Part shown: positions 8,350 to 16,665 of the stretch, one piece after another
How the letters are laid out: each line of letters opens with the position of its first letter
How positions within the stretch are numbered: position 1 is the stretch's first letter
Source of the DNA: JALZAI01 sp038212215
GTDB taxonomy: Bacteria > Actinomycetota > Actinomycetes > Mycobacteriales > Jatrophihabitantaceae
Assembly: GCA_038212215.1 (NCBI GenBank)
Contig: JBBQUT010000058.1
Span: forward strand, 1 to 18,176
DNA: 18,176 nucleotides
Reading direction: 5' to 3'
The notes under the pieces: model-generated
Database searches by the model: none
What the model saw: only the letters and a program-made list of their open reading frames with translations
What the model was told of the DNA's origin: nothing
Position numbers and translations under genes: made by a program

Positions 8350-8907
8350 CGGAACATCGCCAAAGGCTTTCCCAAGCGCTCCAGCCGGTCTAGCGTCCAC
8401 ATCGCGGCACAAGCATTCAACTCAGGCGGACTGGGCATCATCCACTCGACGTCGCACGCAATCAGCGCGTTCTACGACACCCACCACGGCCTGAACAATG
8501 CGATCGAATTGCCGCGCGTGTGGGCGTTCAACCTGCCAGTGCACTACAAGCGATTTTCCGAAATCGCCCAGGCCATGGGCGTCGACACCCACGGCATGAC
8601 CGACGTCCAAGGCGCCGAGGCTGCGTTGGCAGCGGGGATCCGGCTGCTGCGCGATGTCGGTATCCCGCAGCGGTTCGTCGATGTCACCAAGGACAGCTAC
8701 TCGAAGAACCGGCTCGGCCAGGGCCCGACGGACTACTACAAGAACGCCCCCGTCATCAAGGGCGACAAGGCTGACGTGGACCGCATCACCAATCACGTGT
8801 TGGGCGACGCCTGCACGCCGGGCAATCCGAAGGAGTGCACGTTCGAGACCGTGCGCCCGGTCATCGAGCACTGCATGACGGGGGACCTGGACGACCTGCT
8901 CAGCTAA
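8350..8907 (+). pseudogene. 3' part of an iron-type methanol/alcohol dehydrogenase (Mdo/Mno-like)
   Basis: The frame carries the C-terminal domain of a nicotinoprotein methanol dehydrogenase of the iron-ADH superfamily. AFNSGGLGIIHSTSHAISAF is followed by YDTHHGLNNAIELPRVW, which contain two metal-binding His motifs. Downstream is the family-like segment VDTHGMTDVQGAEAALAAGI and an end of ...DDLDDLLS near the stop at 8905-8907. About 185 codons remain of an enzyme of about 430. The NAD-binding N-terminal half is absent and the frame opens after a TGA at 8329-8331 without a start. In mycobacteria Mdo depends on mycofactocin to re-oxidise its bound NADH, so its position next to mftA is meaningful. 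The fragment cannot be catalytic. The precise left edge is uncertain, between about 8350 and 8405. Confidence 0.78.
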
Positions 8908-8971
8908 CGATCCCCCACGTCCCGGGCGGCATGAAGGCAGAGCTGCTGTCCGGGAGAAGTCAAGGAGAACC

Positions 8972-9026
8972 GTGACCACCTTCGCAAGCGTCGACGAGGT
9001 CAGCTCCGCATTGGCCGAGCATGGCG
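8972..9026 (+). pseudogene. First 18 codons of a MoxR-type AAA ATPase gene, truncated
   Basis: AAGGAGA sits 4-5 bases before GTG 8972, which opens MTTFASVDEVSSALAEHG. This resembles the beginning of MoxR-type ATPases that follow methanol dehydrogenase genes in actinobacteria. After the codon ending at about 9026 the frame becomes unrelated and overlaps the 3' end of the toxin-like gene on the other strand. The spacing of 64 bases after the Mdo stop fits an original mdo-moxR operon. The assignment rests on a short match and on context. Confidence 0.5.
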
Positions 9027-11245
9027 GTAGGCCCACGGATTGTCTGAGCGCCGGACCCGATGCTCGAGGTTCATCGACTCGTACTTCGTGCCGCCGCGCT
9101 GGCCGGTCGGACTCACTTCGGCCATTCGCAGATTCAGCCCGCCGCTCTTGCCGACCTGCGCGTCACCGGAGGCGAGTAGCTGCCGCTCGATCCTGGCCAG
9201 GTCGGGGTTGAGTCGCGGATTGCGCAGCCGCCGCCACACGCCGGCCCGAACGAGGTCGAAGTCGCCTTCGCTCAGCGTGCGCGCCTCCCGTAGCAGCTGA
9301 TTGGCCAGGTCGCGCTGAACCGGCGTCAACCGGCCGGTCGGGCCGAACTGGTTGCGCAACTGGTCGAACTGCGTCCTGATCTGGGCCAGCCTCGTCCGGG
9401 GCGGCGTCGTGCCCTGCCCCTGGAGCACGTTCTGGATGGTGGCGGACAGGCGCTCGTTGACGAGCTGCTCGTACTGCGCGATCAGCTCTGGTCGACTCAC
9501 CGCCAGCACGCGTGTCTGCGGCATGGACACCTCGGCTGCCGCGGCCTGCACCCGCGCGACCGCCTCCCCCGCGCTGTGTGCCGTCGCGTTCACCAGCGCC
9601 TCGTCGGCCGCGACCCCTTCGGAGCCGGCGAGGTCGCGCAGTGCCTGCTGCACCGCGGCCTCGGTCTCCTCCGCGTTGCCGAACTGCCCGGACCGCGCAA
9701 GCGGTGCCATCAGCTCGTCAGAGACCTTGCCGGTCGTGCGCACGTCACTGAGCAGCTGGGCGAGGAAGTCCTGACTGGTCAGCTGCGAACCGCCCGAGGT
9801 GAGCTCGACCTCGAGCCGTCCCGTCCCGGAGAGCGCAATGCCCTCGAACGCGACGCCGGCGGCCCCCACCTCGCCGAGCACCGAGCGCAGCGACGCCATC
9901 TCCTCCTCGGTGAGGCTGCCGCCCTTCTGCCGCGCCCGTGTCGCCTTCGCCACCACCTCGGCATCCGACCCGGAGACCGACGTGGCGACCCGGGCCAGCA
10001 CGGTCTCCAGTTCCTCGGCACGCATGCCCCACTGCGCCGCGAACTCGACAACGCGGGTCATTTCGACGGCGCCGGTGATCAGCCGAGAGACACCCCCGAC
10101 TAGCGGAATGATGCTCAACACGGCGCCCACACCCATGAGCACCTTGCCGCCGTCGTCGACCTCGTTGCCCCACCAGTCGTGACCGGTCGCCGCCGTGTAC
10201 GCGAATTCGCCTATCGTGTAGAGCGCACCAACGATCGGGATCATGCTGACGACAGCATCGAAGGTGCCGGTCGCCATGCGCACCGACGCATCGTCGGTGT
10301 TGAGCCAGGAATGTTGATCGGGCTCGCGAATCGATCCGAAGCCGAGCAGATACTCGATGTTGAGCGGCGTGCCCTGCACAGGCACCTTGGCTGGATCGGC
10401 GACCTCGACCAGTGTGAACTCGAACGACTCGGTGGCCAGCCCTGCGCCGGCGCTCGCGTTGCCGGGCTTGCGTGACTCCGTGGGTCCGCCGTCGTGCGAT
10501 CGCAGCCGATACGGGACGGGCTCGGCGACCGACACCGTGACGCCGGGCCCCACTACGGCGCGGATCGCCCCCTGCTGACCGTCTTGCGGTGCGATGACCT
10601 GCCAGGCATAGGCCGCGCCCACCGAGGCATGGTAGGACGCAGCTGCACCCGCGCGCCGCTGTACGGATGGACGATCGTGACCCCGACCAGCCCCGTCCCG
10701 ACGTTGACAGCATCGCGGTGCTGGCACGTGTCCTCCGGACCCAAGCCGGGCAGCCCCGGAACCCGATTGGCCGCCTGCGGATCGATCGTGTCGACACCGA
10801 CGAAGTCCTGCAGGCCGAACCGCGTGCCTGTCCAGGAACCAGTGCGCGGTGCGGCACGCGCACGACGTCGAAGGCAAGCGAGCGACCGTACTTGATCACC
10901 GCCACGCGGTCCGTCGAGCTGGTCTTCACCCGGACGCCGGGCGCGACGACGATGGTGACGTGCCGCTGGTCGGCGTGCGCGCCGGTCCACTCCGGATCGA
11001 TCCAGTACGCGAAGGGCGCTCGCTCTGACTCGGCGTGGTCGTCGCCGCCTTCGGGCGCGTCTATCTCGAGCAACGACTCCTCGAGCTGTAGCTGGGCGTG
11101 GTGACCGTCGGCGAACTCGATCACCTCGAACATGCTCGGGATTTCGGGATTAGTGTCGCGGACCTGCTCGGCGCTGACAATCCGGGTCTGGACGGCCAGT
11201 GGTGCGACACGAGCCGACTCGTCGATCTGCTGGCACAGCGGTGAG
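9000..11245 (-). pseudogene. Polymorphic-toxin-like gene with a pre-toxin TG-type region, two frameshifts and both ends cut
   Basis: Reading on the minus strand, coding signal changes frame twice. From 11245 to about 10855 the product includes FEVIEFADGHHAQLQLEESL and RHVTIVVAPGVRV. From about 10855 to 10640 it reads GLQDFVGVDTIDPQAANRVP and GLVGVTIVHPYSGARVQL. From about 10640 onward it reads YHASVGAAYAWQVIAPQDGQ to the end. The last part has a hydrophobic block, SMIPIVGALYTIGEFAY...TGHDWW...VLSIIPLVGG, like the pre-toxin TG domains that precede toxin tips. A long helical stretch follows, then a C-terminal tip with GGTKYESMNLEHRVRRSDNP. The tip stops at about 9027, where the MoxR fragment begins, so its toxin activity cannot be assigned. 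No signal peptide or secretion tag is visible. It is probably inactive. Confidence 0.55.
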
Positions 11246-11296
11246 CAGGTCGGCGGGACGGCGCACCTGCAGGGTCGGGTCGTTGGGGCTGGGCAT
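11245..11296 (-). pseudogene. 5' end of a DUF4192 gene
   Basis: GAAGGAGA lies 9 bases before ATG 11296, which opens MPSPNDPTLQVRRPADLLTA followed by VP. DUF4192 proteins start this way, with a PADLLAAVPYLLGF-type motif. The expected YLLGFHPEDSLV continuation is missing and the sequence passes directly into the toxin-like frame near 11245. The gene is therefore a stub of about 17 codons with a working start. The 11329-11352 hairpin stands just upstream. A second, longer DUF4192 relic lies at 15850-16565. Confidence 0.5.
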
Positions 11297-11328
11297 GGCG
11301 GGAATCTCCTTCGTAGGGACAGCAAGAA

Positions 11329-11352
11329 GCCCCCGACCGGGTGGTCAGGGGC
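11329..11352. terminator. Strong GC-rich hairpin
   Basis: GCCCCCGACC-GGGT-GGTCAGGGGC has 10-base arms with one mismatch and a 4-base loop, preceded on the plus strand by AAGAA. On the minus strand the second arm is followed by TTCTT, a short T-rich tail, so it could terminate the small gene at 11406-11707 before the DUF4192 start. It may equally act as a leader hairpin for DUF4192. Confidence 0.6.
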
Positions 11353-11405
11353 CGCGGGTCATCGGCGCACGCCGGACAGTCGATACCGGGGCTCGGTGCG
11401 GAAGG

Positions 11406-11707
11406 TCAGGTGAACGGGTCGAACGGGTCGTCGTGCCAGCGGCTCGCGTGCTCGGTGCAGCGCTGGCGCCCGGTGCCGTGGACGACCGAGCGGCGCGGAC
11501 AGCACCGTGGCCAGCCGTCGCACACCGGGAGGCCGCCGCCGACCCACACCGGCCACGACGGGGCGGTGGCAGCTGCGTAGGCTGCGTCGCTGACGACCCG
11601 CGACCCGTGCCGCCGCAACGCCCGACGAAGTCACTCACCCGCCCGCCGGACGGCATCCAGCGCCGTTCGTACGCTTTCTTGTAGACCCGAACCGGGCAGC
11701 GCAGCAT
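11406..11707 (-). pseudogene. Small Cys/Trp-rich protein of unknown function, apparently frameshifted
   Basis: ATG 11707 has AGGGG 7-8 bases upstream and reads MLRCPVRVYKKAYERRWMPS then GGRVSDFV. A different frame then carries the better-looking remainder, RHGSRVVSDAAYAAATAPSW then PVCDGWPRCCPRRSVVHG, ending HDDPFDPFT at the 11406 stop. One indel around 11620-11635 would join them into a protein of about 100 residues. If the second frame is independent it would need a TTG start at 11618. Four to five Cys in the central part hint at metal binding, which is inference. The gene precedes the DUF4192 stub and was likely co-transcribed with it before decay. I do not recognise a named family. Confidence 0.4.
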
Positions 11708-11874
11708 CATCTATCCCCTCTTCACTGGGGGAAACGAAGAATGTGCTTTGAGTGAACCAGATCGGTGGCTCAGCAAAGGATGGTGCCATGCACTGAACTA
11801 TCGATTCGTGTGAATGCGGATAACAGCTCAGGCAGGGCCATCTTTGGGCGCACGTCTTCCAAGCCGCTGCGACC

Positions 11875-11902
11875 ATTATCTCACATTCCAGCGTTGGGCA
11901 AA
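11875..11902 (-). promoter_or_regulatory. Possible promoter for the 11406-11707 gene
   Basis: On the minus strand TTTGCC is followed after 16 bases by GATAAT, which is close to sigma-70-type boxes, in an AT-rich stretch about 165 bases upstream of ATG 11707. This is a pattern match only. Confidence 0.25.
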
Positions 11903-12011
11903 AGCCGAAGCAATACATTGTAGGAAGTAGTCGCGATAGCGCCGCCTATATAACGCCACCGGTACGGCGCCGCGTTCAGCAGTGACGAGGAGCTCGAACT
12001 GATCACGGCAA

Positions 12012-12027
12012 TCGTGCTTGAGCACGA
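12012..12027. promoter_or_regulatory. Perfect 16-base palindrome
   Basis: TCGTGCT-TG-AGCACGA has 7-base arms with a 2-base centre, in non-coding DNA about 195 bases upstream of the STAS gene. It looks like a binding site for a dimeric HTH repressor. It is not the mycobacterial SOS box (TCGAAC...GTTCGA). Confidence 0.35.
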
Positions 12028-12221
12028 CCGACCGAGGCCGCTGCCCGGAGGGATCGCGGCTGGGCGATTGCGGTGTTGACGTCCAGGGGTTACAGCCCGA
12101 CGGCCTTTGCTTGGGTTCTGGGTGTACGGACGACCTTGATCAGATCGAAACGCTCCAGCGCCGAGGCGTCACGGCGGTGCGCACCTACCGGGTTTCACCG
12201 GGATGAGGGTGAGGTTCGGGC

Positions 12222-12613
12222 ATGACTGGTGCTGAAGCACGCAGCCCGATCCTCGACATCGTCCTACAGCATTGGACGGTTACGCCGAGTTGCTGCTGAT
12301 CGGTGAACTGGATATCGCCGCGGCGCCGATCCTGCACGCCACGCTCGAGCGACTGGTGGACGAGGGGCACCGCGATGTGTACTTGAACCTGTCGGCGCTG
12401 ACGTTTCTCGACGTCGCCGGGCTCAGGGCCCTCACCCTCGCCCGCAGCCGCCTTGGCGCGCTAGGGGGAAGCATGAGCGTGACCGCGGTGCCCTCCATCC
12501 CGCTGCGGGTCTTGACGATGTGCGGCATGCTCGACGCGTTGACCGCCGGCGACGGGTCCAGCACCCCGGAAAGTGCCGCGGCGTCCAGCCCCGAGACCGC
12601 AGCGCCGGTGTGA
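12222..12613 (+). CDS. STAS-domain anti-sigma factor antagonist-like protein
   Basis: The STAS fold is clear: LLLIGELDIAAAPILHATLE, then LNLSALTFLDVAGLRALTLA, then a Ser/Ala-rich tail ending in PETAAPV. Such proteins bind anti-sigma kinases to release sigma factors in stress control. The phosphorylatable Ser of the DSSG motif is Val here (DVAG), so control by phosphorylation at that site is not possible. The main frame begins without a good start; TTG 12272 would start directly at MDGYAELLLIG. ATG 12222, with GGTGAGG 7 bases upstream, reads MTGAEARSPILDIVLQ in another frame and looks like the natural N-terminus, so a one-base slip near 12270 is likely. No anti-sigma factor or sigma gene is adjacent. 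Confidence 0.75.
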
Positions 12614-12849
12614 CCGAGAACGGCCGGCAGGGGAGCTGTTCTTGTGAGCCCAGTGTCGCCGACGCGGGGCAGGCGGGCGGGGGCAGCTCAACAGCCGAGC
12701 AGGGTCACTCAACGCCCGCTCGGCAACGTCGGGGTAGCACGGTTCGGCATTCGCGTCCATACTGACCCGCACGATCGGATGGCGGCACCCGCCTCGATGG
12801 ATTCAGCGTCGAAGCATGCCAGCCTGTCGAATAACGGATTGGGTGCTAC

Positions 12850-14664
12850 GTGAGATTGCCGTTGATTCTCGGGTCGAAGGTCGCGACCATCGTGGTCGCT
12901 GGTGTGGTCGTAGCGGCCGGTGTTGGGACTGTTGCTGCGCTCGGTCCCTCCAGCACCACGACGGGGACTGGTGTCTCCGTTGGTGCTCACATCGTTGTTG
13001 GTTTCGGCGACTCAGTCGCTGCGGGGTATGGCCTCTCTCGGGCGGCCGAGTGGCCCGTGTCGCGAATCAGCCGGCGGTTTCCCGGCGGGGACGCGACCTG
13101 TCCCGCCACGACGCCGCGGGCGTATCCATGTCTACTCGCTGCCAGCATCGGCGACCTGGTGGCCGCCAGTCGGAACTATTCGGTGCAGAATGCGTCCAGC
13201 TCTGATGTTCTGACCCAGTTGGATTGGGCGACGAGGGATATGCCGGCCCAGGCGAGGGAACGGGTCGATGTTGTCACGCTTACTGTGGGGGCGGACGACA
13301 TCAACTTCGCGGATTGCCTGACTGCCGAGATTCAATTCGAGCGCGATCCGTGCCTGGCTGGGGATATTAATAACCTTAAGGCGAGTGACGCCACTAGGAC
13401 GCAGCTATCGAACCTCAGCACCACCCTGACGCAGCCGGCCGGTCCTGCCCAGCCAACGACTGAACCGCAGTCGCCTGCGGTCTTGTCGAGCTTGGCGCAG
13501 GCATATCCGAACGCCCACATACTTGTCACCGGTTATTACGACCCGTTTCCTGACCCGGTGCAGGCAGGTCGTTCAGCGTGTCGGCTCTTCGTCTTTCCGG
13601 CATTAGCTGCATTTATGAGCAACCTAGACGGTGTAGGCCTTCTCGGTAAAGCGTCCGCGTTCAATAACTACGCGGGTAGCCTCCCGAATACAGAGTCGCT
13701 TTTTCAAACCCGGTTCCACCGAGTGTCCAGCTTCCTCGCCAGCCAACTGAACGACACCCTATCGGCCGCTGTAGGCAATTCGGGGGGACGCGCAACCTTC
13801 GTAAGTTTGGACTCGTTCGAAGGCCACGACATGTGTGCGGCAGACCCGTGGGTCTACTCGCTCACCAGCCACGGCGGGATCAAAGGCCTTGGTGACATAC
13901 GCGCGCTCGGCGCCGATTGCCCGTTTCCGCTCCCATACGATGACTCCGAACCAAGCGAGACGAAACTGTCGTTCGACCTCGGGCCATTGGGATCGGTCGT
14001 GATCCTAAGCAACTGCGTGCCTCACCCCACTCCGTTAGGGCAGGCACAGATCGCGGCAGCGATTATCCAAACCCAGGTCGCCGACCCGTCCGGCTCAACC
14101 AATCCCCCCGGCCCGACCCGGCCGCCGCAAGTCACGGTGCTCAAGACATTCGAGCCGTGGGTCGCAACCGGACCTTCCAGCGGCGCCCCGGCACCGGGTC
14201 TCTCAGTAGCGGACGGAGGAGCTGCGGCCTGTGACGGCGGGTCTTCCGACGATCCCGGATCACCGCTGGCCGTACGGTGCTCCCCTCCGGGCAATGGGAC
14301 ACCATGCTTCATCGACGACACGGGAGGCGGAGACCCGGGAGCTCCCGTCCTATGCTCGAGCGACCCGACCTCTAATCAGCTCATTATGGTCCGGCCAGAC
14401 AACTCCAATGGCATCCCGACGGACCAGCTGAACCACGAAAACGTCACCGCACCCGCCTGGTTCCTAGTCCTGGCGGACGGCCGCCAATGCCGATTCCTCG
14501 GCTACGGCACCAACACAAGCGTCCTGAGCTACGACTGCGGCGGCGACATCGGCGCGACCCTGCCCGACCGCTCCCAGCCAACGTGGACAGTGCAAGAAGG
14601 CGCCCTCAAAAATGGCGCCAAACCGTCATCTGTCCGGGTAGCAGTGATAACGGCTTACCGCTGA
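12850..14664 (+). CDS. Secreted SGNH/GDSL-like hydrolase domain protein
   Basis: This 604-residue protein has an N-terminal signal or membrane anchor (hydrophobic about residues 11-31, VATIVVAGVVVAAGVGTVAA). The SGNH-like domain at about 47-408 has the nucleophile block VVGFGDSVAAGYGL with Ser55, then VGADDINFADC at 146-156 and a C-terminal VPHPTPLGQAQ with His392. The usual Asn of GxND is Asp, so activity is not certain. Eight or more Cys suggest disulphides outside the cell. A Pro/Ser/Thr-rich linker leads to an unassigned C-terminal domain (about 430-604) with further Cys. Substrates of the family are esters, lipids or glycans. GTG 12850 has GGATTGGG about 7 bases upstream. Codon use is less GC-biased than in neighbours (for example GATATTAATAACCTTAAG near 13361), which suggests separate acquisition. 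The frame is fully open. Confidence 0.8.
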   Translation: MRLPLILGSKVATIVVAGVVVAAGVGTVAALGPSSTTTGTGVSVGAHIVVGFGDSVAAGYGLSRAAEWPVSRISRRFPGGDATCPATTPRAYPCLLAASIGDLVAASRNYSVQNASSSDVLTQLDWATRDMPAQARERVDVVTLTVGADDINFADCLTAEIQFERDPCLAGDINNLKASDATRTQLSNLSTTLTQPAGPAQPTTEPQSPAVLSSLAQAYPNAHILVTGYYDPFPDPVQAGRSACRLFVFPALAAFMSNLDGVGLLGKASAFNNYAGSLPNTESLFQTRFHRVSSFLASQLNDTLSAAVGNSGGRATFVSLDSFEGHDMCAADPWVYSLTSHGGIKGLGDIRALGADCPFPLPYDDSEPSETKLSFDLGPLGSVVILSNCVPHPTPLGQAQIAAAIIQTQVADPSGSTNPPGPTRPPQVTVLKTFEPWVATGPSSGAPAPGLSVADGGAAACDGGSSDDPGSPLAVRCSPPGNGTPCFIDDTGGGDPGAPVLCSSDPTSNQLIMVRPDNSNGIPTDQLNHENVTAPAWFLVLADGRQCRFLGYGTNTSVLSYDCGGDIGATLPDRSQPTWTVQEGALKNGAKPSSVRVAVITAYR

Positions 14665-14683
14665 AGCACGGCGGCCTTCAGCG
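14659..14683 (+). terminator. Hairpin terminator of the SGNH gene
   Basis: CGCTGAAG and CTTCAGCG form a perfect 8-base stem around a 9-base loop. The TGA stop codon of the gene lies inside the left arm. No T-run follows. The position at the end of a gene facing convergent minus-strand sequence supports terminator function. Confidence 0.6.
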
Positions 14684-14701
14684 CGGCGTCCCGGGGTCGC
14701 T

Positions 14702-15124
14702 TCATCGTCGGCATCCCGGCCCCCAGCCGCGCCGACCTCGCGCGCGGCCCTGGCAGCACCAACGAGCCGGGCGGGACACCTCGGGCCGATGCTGCGCCAG
14801 CGCATGGCCGGCGGCCGTCGTCCCCGTGTCGAACAAATAGTTGATCATCGCGCCCAGCGCGCCGGTAACTGTCCAGCATCGCTACCTGACGGCGAGGGTG
14901 AGCGCCGAGCCGATGACCAGCTGCAGCCGTCCTGGACGGCGCAGCAGCAGGCCCGCCATCGGCGCGACCGGCCACACCTTGGCCAGCACGCCCAGCATCC
15001 ACAACGCGCCACCGGTGACGGTGCCCCGTTCGGCGGTGACGAGGAAGCCCTGACCGCCGTGCTGATCCTGCTGGCACGCCACCGATACCTCGAACGTGCC
15101 GAGATCGACGCACACGACCTGCAC
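14702..15124 (-). pseudogene. Membrane-protein-like frame interrupted by one TAG
   Basis: A single minus-strand frame runs from GTG 15124 to TGA 14704-14702 and is broken only by TAG 14884-14882. Third codon positions are strongly G/C. The part upstream of the stop contains GALWMLGVLAKVWPVAPMAG and LLLRRPGRLQLVIGSALTLA, two likely membrane or amphipathic segments. After the stop it continues with WTVTGALGAMINYLFDTGTT and AAGHALAQHRPEV. The continuous hydrophobic character across the TAG suggests a nonsense mutation in one gene. The first 35 codons overlap a plausible plus-strand frame, so the true N-terminus may be nearer 15010. I do not recognise the family. Confidence 0.35.
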
Positions 15125-15152
15125 ATCGCATAGGCCATGGGCGATCCATTAG

Positions 15153-15752
15153 GTGAATCGGGTGCTCGACGAGCTGGAGTCCATCGGGGCGCCGCACAGC
15201 CCAGGCGATCGCAAGACCTACGAGCAACGCCGCGCCGAACTGCTAAGCCGGGCGCTGTACGCCAGCCGACGCGGCGTGCAGGCGCTCATGGACGAACCCT
15301 GGGTGCAAAACCCGAACGAGCTGCTCGGGGGTACCCCGGGCTGGTACCCGATCGACACCGCGCTGCGCCTCGCCGAGGAGTTGCGCCAGGACGACGCGCT
15401 GCTGCGCGCGTTCGTGACCGCTGAGTGCCGACTGATGAGCGACCTCGGGGTCGACGTCAGCGCAGTCGAACGCCTGCGCGGCATGCTTACCTACGTGTTG
15501 CTGGAAGCACCGTCGTTCGGCGAGCCGGCCTGCCCGCAAATGCGCGAACTGCTCGACAAGCTGGAACACGAAATCCGCGAGGCCACTGACCGGCCAGGGT
15601 GTCGACGGCTAGGCATTCCTGCTCCCAGGAAATTATCCGAACCCATCAACTTCTACTCGGAGCCTGACAGCACCAGTGCGGCGTCACGCTCACCAGGGCG
15701 CCGGGGCCCGTGTCGCGAGCGAGCTTGCGCGCAGGCACCGGCGTATTGCTGA
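15153..15752 (+). CDS. Hypothetical helical protein
   Basis: GTG 15153 opens a frame of 199 residues with no clear ribosome-binding site, directly after an in-frame TAG. The first 150 residues look like a genuine soluble helical protein, with ELESIGAPHSPGDRKTYEQR, TALRLAEELRQDDALLRAFV and MLTYVLLEAPSFGEPACPQM. The last 45 residues lose this character and overlap minus-strand sequence, so the original C-terminus probably ended near 15600. Just upstream, a different frame ending at TAG 15131-15133 (ALTAVLILLARHRYLERAEI) may be its displaced N-terminus, which would make this a frameshifted gene. I recognise no family and assign no function. Confidence 0.4.
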   Translation: MNRVLDELESIGAPHSPGDRKTYEQRRAELLSRALYASRRGVQALMDEPWVQNPNELLGGTPGWYPIDTALRLAEELRQDDALLRAFVTAECRLMSDLGVDVSAVERLRGMLTYVLLEAPSFGEPACPQMRELLDKLEHEIREATDRPGCRRLGIPAPRKLSEPINFYSEPDSTSAASRSPGRRGPCRERACAQAPAYC

Positions 15753-15849
15753 TGTGTACGACCGACGTGTGTAGCTCGGTGACGATGGGTACTTGGATTC
15801 CTTGCATTCCCACCGCGGCGGCACCCATGCGACCGCCTCCGCCCAGCTG

Positions 15850-16565
15850 GCCGCCGTCCACCGCCAGCCAGACCATGTCGCGCACGGCGTAGGACTGCAA
15901 GGCGACCCGGGCCGCCCGCTCGGTGGTGGGCATCGCGGCGGCCTGTGCGGCCCGCTGCGCCGCAAACAGCGCCCGGACGACCGGAACCCTTGCATACCGG
16001 TTCTTGTGTCCGTTGAGGATGGCGGTGAGATGGTTCGCCCTTGTGCCGCGGTAGCTCGACGGTGAGTTCATCGGAGCAGGGCAGCGGCGTGAACACAATG
16101 GTCAGCGCGTCCCGGTTGGGCAGCACGCTCAACCTGGCGTAGGTGGCCGCCGCGTAGAGCCGGCCGGGGTGAGCTTCGCCGTTGCCCTCCGGGTAGGCAG
16201 CACTGCGGGCTGTCGCAGCTCAGTGATCGCCACCGCCCGTCGATCACGACGAAGGTGTCCAGCAGTTCGAGGTCGGCCCGGCGCGCCTCGTCGGTGAAGC
16301 ACAGCGCGATCACCTCGATGTCGGTGTGCTGCTCGCTGAGGATGGCGCCGAACACGGCGGTGGCGTTGCCGCGCTTGATCGCCTCGAGCGTGTCGGCGGC
16401 GACCGGGGTGTCGGCTAGGTCGGCGAGGTCGAGGCGCGCGGTGACAACGATCCTCGACTCGTGCAGGCCGATGATCACCAGGCTGTCCTCCGGGTGGATC
16501 CGAGCAGGTAAGGCGCCGCGCCCAGCAGGTCGGCGAGAACCGTGACCCGCACCCGGGCATCTCAC
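15850..16565 (-). pseudogene. DUF4192 gene broken by at least three frameshifts
   Basis: The family signature is scattered over several frames, in the right order. VLADLLGAAPYLLG lies near 16510-16545. HPEDSLVIIGLHESRIVVTA, later LLDTFVVIDGRWRSLSCDSP and QCCLP, lies to about 16195. EGNGEAHPGRLYAAATYARL and VLPNRDALTIVFTPLP lie to about 16060. ANHLTAILNGHKNRYARVPV and ARVALQSYAVRDMVWLAVDG lie to about 15855. DUF4192 proteins run about 300-400 residues and have no established function; they are common on actinobacterial plasmids and islands. A GTG at 16565 shares the frame of the main block. The leader holds CTACGAAGGA, as does the DUF4192 stub at 11296. It is surely non-functional if the sequence is correct. 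Confidence 0.65.
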
Positions 16566-16665
16566 AATCCGGCCTGACTGTTCCTTCGTAGAAAGCAGAA
16601 CGCCCCCACCGGATCGCCGAGGGACTTGGGTGCCCGGCGCGGGCCGACGCTCCAGTGCGTTTGGG

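Larger units (their letters stand above)
11711..12221. other. Intergenic stretch without a confident gene
   Basis: This region is AT-richer than its surroundings between 11,700 and 11,960. Open frames on either strand show no family resemblance, and their codon use does not favour any frame. It holds a possible minus-strand promoter and a 16-base palindrome, listed separately. The plus-strand piece TATATAA at about 11947 could be a promoter element but has no convincing -35 box. Confidence 0.4.

Noticed and set aside
11631..11918. 95-codon minus-strand frame in the AT-richer gap
   Set aside because: No domain resemblance, unusual composition and no ribosome-binding site. The better start at 11707 lies in another frame.
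14789..15133. Plus-strand frame opposite the 14702-15124 frame
   Set aside because: Its first two thirds are Gln/Arg/His-rich, like an antisense reading. Only the last 30-40 codons look protein-like, and they may belong with the 15153 ORF, so it is not listed as its own gene.
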